Of a stretch of DNA of 64,000 bases, positions 59,880 to 64,000 are shown piece by piece. The notes beneath the pieces were generated by a model. It was not told the origin of the DNA, searched no databases, and was given only the letters and a program-made list of their open reading frames with translations. The stretch lies in the NCBI GenBank assembly GCA_963700735.1, contig CAVOYR010000001.1:62001-126000 (forward strand). Direction: 5' to 3'. The stretch is from Anderseniella sp963700735. GTDB taxonomy: Bacteria; Pseudomonadota; Alphaproteobacteria; Rhizobiales; Aestuariivirgaceae. Position 1 is the first letter of the stretch. Each line of letters begins with the position of its first letter. A program made the translations under genes and the position numbers.

Positions 59880-60984
59880 GCCATTCCCTCACCACATCTT
59901 CATCCTTTTCCAGTTGCTCGCGTTCATTGCGCAAGGCCGCGAACTTATTCGCCGGCAACAGCCGGGACAGCGCCCATACCGCCATTGCGCGCACCAGCGG
60001 CGAGGCATCATCCAGCCTCTGGCGCACACAATCAACGAGCGAAGCATCGCCCGAGTTGCCAATCGCGATCAGGACGTTGCGCACCAACCGGTCGCGCCCG
60101 ATGCGCTTGACCGGCGACCCGGCGAACAGATTGCGGAACGCCGCATCCTCCAGCATGGCCAGTTTGGCCAGTGACGGGGCCACCAGCTCGGGACGCGGTG
60201 CGAGCTTCAATTCGCGGGCGGCGGCGGCAAACTTGTTCCACGGGCACACGGCCAGGCAATCATCGCAGCCATAGATGCGGTTGCCCATCGGCGCGCGAAA
60301 CTCGGGCGCTATGTGACCCTTGTGCTCGATGGTGAGGTAGGAAATGCAGCGGCGCGCATCGAGCCGATGCGGCGAGGGAAAGGCATCTGTCGGGCACACA
60401 TCGAGGCAGGCGCGGCAACTGCCGCAATGGTCCTGTTCCGGCTTATCGATGGCGAGTTCGGCAGCAGACAGGATGGTGCCGATAAAGAACCACGAGCCAA
60501 GCTCGCGCGAGACGAGATTGGTGTGCTTGCCCTGCCAGCCGAGGCCGGCCTGTTCGCCGAGCGGTTTTTCCATCAGGGGTGCGGTATCGACGAACACCTT
60601 CACGTCCTGGCCGGTTTGCGCGGCCAGCCATCCGGCCAGTTCCTTCAGCTTGCCCTTGATCACGTCGTGATAGTCACGGTTCAGGGCATAGACCGAAATG
60701 ACCCCGGTGGATTTCTGTTCGAGCCGGGCCATGGGGTCGAACGGCGGGGTGTAGTCCATGGCCAGCACGATGGCGGTGCGAGCCTCGGGCCACATGGCGT
60801 CGGGGCTGCGGCGGCGGTCTGCGGTTGACTGCAGCCAGTCCATGCTGGCGTGAAAGCCATCTGCCACGGCCTCGTCAAGCCGCTCGCCGACATGCGCGCC
60901 GAGCCGTGCAGGCGCGATGCGCGTGTCAGAAAAACCCAGCTCGCGGGCGCGGGTTCTCAGGCGGTCTTCGAGGGTGGCCGTCAT
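59872..60984 (-). CDS. queG: Epoxyqueuosine reductase QueG
   Basis: 370 residues from ATG 60984. Cobalamin-binding N-terminal part (GFHASMDWLQSTADRRRSPD; SVYALNRDYHDVIKGKLKEL; VFVDTAPLMEKPLGEQAGLG), two [4Fe-4S] motifs HCGSCRACLDVCPTDAF and YGCDDCLAVCPWNKF, and a C-terminal HEAT-like repeat (DASLVDCVRQRLDDASPLVR). It performs the last step of queuosine synthesis in tRNA. It forms a cluster with the SDR and GST genes. Confidence 0.95.
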   Translation of the reverse strand: MTATLEDRLRTRARELGFSDTRIAPARLGAHVGERLDEAVADGFHASMDWLQSTADRRRSPDAMWPEARTAIVLAMDYTPPFDPMARLEQKSTGVISVYALNRDYHDVIKGKLKELAGWLAAQTGQDVKVFVDTAPLMEKPLGEQAGLGWQGKHTNLVSRELGSWFFIGTILSAAELAIDKPEQDHCGSCRACLDVCPTDAFPSPHRLDARRCISYLTIEHKGHIAPEFRAPMGNRIYGCDDCLAVCPWNKFAAAARELKLAPRPELVAPSLAKLAMLEDAAFRNLFAGSPVKRIGRDRLVRNVLIAIGNSGDASLVDCVRQRLDDASPLVRAMAVWALSRLLPANKFAALRNEREQLEKDEDVVREWRD

Positions 60985-60997
60985 GCGGGCCAGCTTA

Positions 60998-61684
60998 TCA
61001 GAAATCCAGCTCGGCGTAGTCGGATGAGGCCACGAGGCCGCGCACGTGATCAGCCAGCAGCGGACGGAAGGATGGCCGCGACTTGATGCGCTGGTACCAG
61101 GCCTTTGCGTCGGGCACGTCATCCCAGACGATGTCGCCGGTGAAGTCCGCAACCGACAGGTGACTGGCAGCGGCGAGGTCTGCCACGGTCAGTTCGTTGC
61201 CGGCCAGCAGGTTGTGGGTGCTGGTCAGGCTGTCGATGTAGCCGAGGTGCTGCTTCAGGGCGGCAATGGCTGCCCGCACCCGGTTCATGTTGGGTGCGCC
61301 GCCGCCCTGGGCTGCCGGCACGAACCGCTTGACCACCTTCTCCATCAGCAAGGGAGAGGTGACCTCGTGGTGGAACTTGCCATCGAACCAGGCCACCAGC
61401 CGGCGCACCTCTGCGCGCTGTTCAGGACCGGTGCCCCACAATGCAATCTCGCCTTGCGGCCGCGTTTCATCGAGATGCGGCCCGGCCGCCTCGACACCGG
61501 CGGCAACGGTGCCGTCGTCGTCGATCATCACCGGCAGGGTGCCGGCGGGGTTGAGCGTGATGAAATCCTCGCGCGCTTCCCACGGGCGTTCCTCGATCAG
61601 CTCGGCCGCCAGCCCCATCTCCGACAGGGTGAGCCTGATGCGGCGGCAGAACGGATCGAGGGGAAAATGCAGCAGACGAACCAT
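60998..61684 (-). CDS. Glutathione S-transferase family protein
   Basis: 228 residues from ATG 61684 (ATG 61702 is an alternative). Thioredoxin-like N-terminal domain MVRLLHFPLDPFCRRIRLTL, with Phe-Cys at the active-site loop, then FITLNPAGTLPVMIDDDGTV with the cis-Pro and the glutathione-gamma-glutamyl site; the helical C-terminal domain holds NLLAGNELTVADLAAASHLS. Likely detoxification or thiol maintenance. It precedes queG by 13 bp on the same strand. Confidence 0.92.
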   Translation of the reverse strand: MVRLLHFPLDPFCRRIRLTLSEMGLAAELIEERPWEAREDFITLNPAGTLPVMIDDDGTVAAGVEAAGPHLDETRPQGEIALWGTGPEQRAEVRRLVAWFDGKFHHEVTSPLLMEKVVKRFVPAAQGGGAPNMNRVRAAIAALKQHLGYIDSLTSTHNLLAGNELTVADLAAASHLSVADFTGDIVWDDVPDAKAWYQRIKSRPSFRPLLADHVRGLVASSDYAELDF

Positions 61685-61823
61685 GGTGAAAAGACCATCC
61701 ATTCTGGTATGAACCCCGGCAAATAACCGTGGGCAGAGCGATTCGGGCAAGCCGGTCTGTTATGTCACTAGTGGCGACTTGTGGCGACAACTGGATCAGC
61801 ACGGCAGATTTCGAGGGTAATAC

Positions 61824-62642
61824 ATGTTCCTGGAACAAATCATCGTCCTGGCCCTCATTCAGGGCATCACCGAATTCCTGCCGATCTCGTCGTCGGGTCA
61901 CCTCATCCTGGTGCCGGCGGTGACTGGATGGCCGGACCAGGGGCTGATCGTCGACGTGATGGTGCACATGGGCTCGTTCCTGGCAGTGCTGGCCTACTTC
62001 TGGCGCGACGTGCTGAACCTGGCAATTGGCGGGCTCAACCTGGTGCGCGGTCGCATGACCGACCATGGCCGCATGGCACTGCTGATCCTTGCAGGCACCA
62101 TTCCAGCTGTCGCCTTCGGTCTGTTCGTCAAGAAGACCGGGCTGATCGACGCCGTGCGCGGGCCGGAAATCGTGGCATGGAACGCGATCATCTTCGGCCT
62201 TGCGATGTACATCGCCGACAAGTTCGGCGGCGTCTACAAGAAGATGGAAAACATGACGCTGACCGGGGCAATCATCATCGGGCTGGCGCAGGCGGTGGCG
62301 ATCATTCCAGGCACCAGCCGGTCCGGCATCACGATGACCGCGGCCCGGGCCCTGGGCTTCCAGCGCCCCGAGGCCGCCCGGTTCTCGTTCCTGCTGGGCA
62401 TTCCCGCCATCGCAGGTGCCGGCGTCCTGGTGCTGGGCGAGGCAGTGTCGGAAGGTGCCGTGATCTCGGCTGATGCCATCATGACCGGGGTGTTGACGTT
62501 CTTCACGGCACTGGCGGCCATCGCCTTCCTGATGGCCATCGTCAAGCGCTACTCGCTGACCAGTTTCGTGATCTACCGGCTGCTGCTGGGCGTGCTGCTG
62601 CTGTACCTGGTCCATACAGGCTTCTTCCCCCCCACCGCCTGA
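61824..62642 (+). CDS. uppP: Undecaprenyl-diphosphatase UppP (BacA)
   Basis: 272 residues, eight hydrophobic segments. Both BacA signatures are present: QGITEFLPISSSGHLILVPA near the N-terminus and IIPGTSRSGITMTAARALGF at about residue 155. It removes a phosphate from undecaprenyl diphosphate at the inner membrane, recycling the lipid carrier for peptidoglycan, and its activity gives bacitracin resistance. The 140 bp gap before it contains a repeated GTGGCGAC and likely its promoter. Confidence 0.95.
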   Translation: MFLEQIIVLALIQGITEFLPISSSGHLILVPAVTGWPDQGLIVDVMVHMGSFLAVLAYFWRDVLNLAIGGLNLVRGRMTDHGRMALLILAGTIPAVAFGLFVKKTGLIDAVRGPEIVAWNAIIFGLAMYIADKFGGVYKKMENMTLTGAIIIGLAQAVAIIPGTSRSGITMTAARALGFQRPEAARFSFLLGIPAIAGAGVLVLGEAVSEGAVISADAIMTGVLTFFTALAAIAFLMAIVKRYSLTSFVIYRLLLGVLLLYLVHTGFFPPTA

Positions 62643-62687
62643 TCGAAGTCAGGCGACAAGGCACAGGTGGGGTAGGCGAAGGCCGGT

Positions 62688-63653
62688 TCAGGACTTCTGG
62701 GGCGAGAACTGGCCGGAACGGCGGAAGCGGTACAGGTAGGTGGGCACAATGGCATCGACCGGTTCTGCATGCGCGCCGAGGCCCTCCAGCGTGCGGCCGT
62801 CGCGGGAGGCGCCAGCCGACACCACGTTGTCGGTCTTCAGCAATTCGACCTGGTCGGCGGTGATCAGCGGCGACGGCAACAGGCCGGCGATGATGCCGAC
62901 GGCACGCGCCAACGGGAATGGCAGCGGCACCAGCAGCCGCTTGCGGCCGGTTTCCTTCAGCACGTACTCCAGCACCTGGCGGAAGGTCATAACGTCCGGC
63001 CCGCCAAGCTCGTAGGTCTTGCCGGAGGCTTGCCCCGCGGCAATCAGTGCGGTGATGGCTTCTGCCACATCCCCGACGAACACCGGCTGGAACTTCGTGA
63101 CGCCGCCCCCGATCAGCGGCAGCGCCGGCGAGAACCGCGCCATGGCGGCAAACTGGTTGAAGAAGTCATCCTCGGGGCCGAACACGATGGACGGACGCAG
63201 GATGATGGCGCCGGGAAACTCGCGCGCGGCGTTGGCCTCGCCTTCTGCCTTGGTGCGGGCATAGGCCGAACTGGAGTCCGGATCGGCGCCGATGGCCGAC
63301 ATCTGGATGAACTGGCCTGCCCCGGCCTGGCGCGCCGCGCGGGCGGCGATGGCAGCACCGTCGGCATGCAGCGTCGAGAAGGATTGCGCCCCGGCCGAAT
63401 AAAGCACGCCGACAAGGTTGATCACCACGTCCGCGCCATCACAGGCGGCTTCGACCAACTCCGGGTAACGCAGGTTGCATTGTACCGGCATGACCTGGCC
63501 GGGAAAGCCCATCGGTTGAAGGTGACCGGCCAGATCGGGACGTCGCACGGCGACGCGGACGCGATGGCCTGCCCGCGCCAGTGCCCGGGTGACGTGCCGG
63601 CCGATGAAGCCGGAACCGCCGATGATGGTGATCAACTTGCTGGATGAAGTCAT
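62688..63653 (-). CDS. Complex I NDUFA9 subunit family protein (NAD(P)H-binding)
   Basis: 321 residues from ATG 63653. The Rossmann motif is KLITIIGGSGFIGRHVTRAL, followed by ADVVINLVGVLYSAGAQSFS, ARTKAEGEANAAREFPGAII and RPSIVFGPEDDFFNQFAAMA. This is the atypical SDR family related to the 39-kDa accessory subunit of mitochondrial complex I, found in alphaproteobacteria. It may bind NADPH and help complex I stability. Convergent with uppP. Confidence 0.92.
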   Translation of the reverse strand: MTSSSKLITIIGGSGFIGRHVTRALARAGHRVRVAVRRPDLAGHLQPMGFPGQVMPVQCNLRYPELVEAACDGADVVINLVGVLYSAGAQSFSTLHADGAAIAARAARQAGAGQFIQMSAIGADPDSSSAYARTKAEGEANAAREFPGAIILRPSIVFGPEDDFFNQFAAMARFSPALPLIGGGVTKFQPVFVGDVAEAITALIAAGQASGKTYELGGPDVMTFRQVLEYVLKETGRKRLLVPLPFPLARAVGIIAGLLPSPLITADQVELLKTDNVVSAGASRDGRTLEGLGAHAEPVDAIVPTYLYRFRRSGQFSPQKS

Positions 63654-63852
63654 GAAACCCTGCCTTGAAATGCCGTCCACCGGTCACCGGCCCGCCGGGC
63701 GATCATTCGCCTGCCGGTGTGACCCTTGCTTGAGAGTGCTTTTAACGGGCCGGACGCCGCGTTGCAAAGGCGCATTGCCGGGGACGCGCAAGAAATCGAT
63801 GTGGCCTGCAACGCCTGCCGCAAACAAATCGCGGAGCCAGCAAACTGGCCAG

Positions 63853-63881
63853 TTGACAACCAGTATCACACAACTCTATGA
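63853..63881 (+). promoter_or_regulatory. Possible promoter of tRNA-Leu
   Basis: TTGACA (63853-63858), a 17-base spacer and CTATGA (63876-63881), about 60 bp before the tRNA. The -35 is perfect, the -10 is weak. Apart from this, the gap 63654-63943 shows no supported gene. Confidence 0.45.
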
Positions 63882-63943
63882 CACGCCTGCTTGAGCGGCA
63901 CCGGCCCCTTTTCCTACCATTGGCCGGAACCCAGCTGCGACGG

Positions 63944-64000
63944 GCCCAGGTGGCGGAATTGGTAGACGCGCTAGCTTCAGGTGCTAGTTTCCGAAAGGAA
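63944..64000 (+). tRNA. tRNA-Leu (anticodon CAG), 3' part beyond window
   Basis: GCCCAGG acceptor arm, then TGGCGGAATTGGTAGACGCG for the D arm typical of leucine tRNAs. The anticodon stem CTAGC/GCTAG closes a loop TTCAGGT, giving anticodon CAG. The long variable arm begins TTTCCGAAAGGAA. The T arm and 3' acceptor strand lie outside the right edge. Confidence 0.92.

Noticed and set aside
1..64000. CRISPR array, rRNA operon, integrase or prophage
   Set aside because: No regularly spaced direct repeats, rRNA sequence, phage structural genes or integrase were found on either strand.

Overview
The window is GC-rich chromosomal DNA from an alphaproteobacterium, most likely of the Hyphomicrobiales (Rhizobiales) type. 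The evidence is a split-type transhydrogenase alpha subunit (PntAA), a C4-pathway 5-aminolevulinate synthase, Cpa-type pilus genes, oxyR divergent from katG, pcaHG, a Tup tungstate transporter, and a block of queG, a glutathione transferase, uppP, an NDUFA9-like gene and tRNA-Leu that I recall as common in that order. No rRNA, CRISPR array, replication origin or prophage was seen.

Layout. 1-1093: pntAA, running off the left edge. 1321-6479: sulfide oxidation and detoxification (SqrR/BigR-like operator, ETHE1-type dioxygenase, DUF442-SQR fusion, SulP carrier, 1-Cys peroxiredoxin). 6639-9549: hemA and a thiamine-diphosphate enzyme. 9595-11841: an A+T-richer insertion with a decayed IS30 element and a TIR-domain gene. 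12116-13846: an M20 amidohydrolase and a DUF2478 protein. 13967-22751: a LuxR regulator, a Q/N- and Gly/Ala-rich protein, a second large acidic protein sharing a motif with it, and a type I ABC exporter with its adaptor. 22778-27450: pcaHG, oxyR, katG. 27530-33352: oxidoreductases and LysR-controlled catabolic genes (GMC enzyme, LLM flavoprotein, tautomerase, hydrolase, PQQ-type sugar dehydrogenase). 33564-36837: a YghU-like GST and tupBCA. 37056-43441: a partial Tad/Cpa pilus locus. 43520-57368: a creatininase-family gene facing a long minus-strand catabolic operon (Liv-type ABC transporter, Rieske oxygenase, two DUF1185 proteins, UPF0280 protein, 6-hydroxynicotinate-reductase-like protein, fused molybdenum hydroxylase and its FAD subunit). 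57527-64000: infC with an ATT start, housekeeping genes and the 5' part of tRNA-Leu(CAG).

How the genes may work together. The 44-57 kb operon looks like a complete uptake, hydroxylation and ring-reduction module for an N-heteroaromatic acid related to nicotinate; its substrate and three of its protein families are undefined, and I consider it the best candidate for an undescribed pathway. The 14-23 kb locus looks like a regulated type I secretion system with non-RTX low-complexity cargo. I found a shared motif, I-x-Q-x-[NT]-x-[LIM]-x-D-x-D, once in the first cargo protein and four times in the second.

Caution. Seven genes (ETHE1-like, DUF442-SQR, hemA, the ThDP enzyme, katG, the LLM enzyme and tupB) carry single-base frameshifts, although their protein sequences are otherwise well conserved. 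All lie before 35 kb. They look more like base-calling errors than decay, because hemA is normally essential, but I cannot decide this from the sequence.
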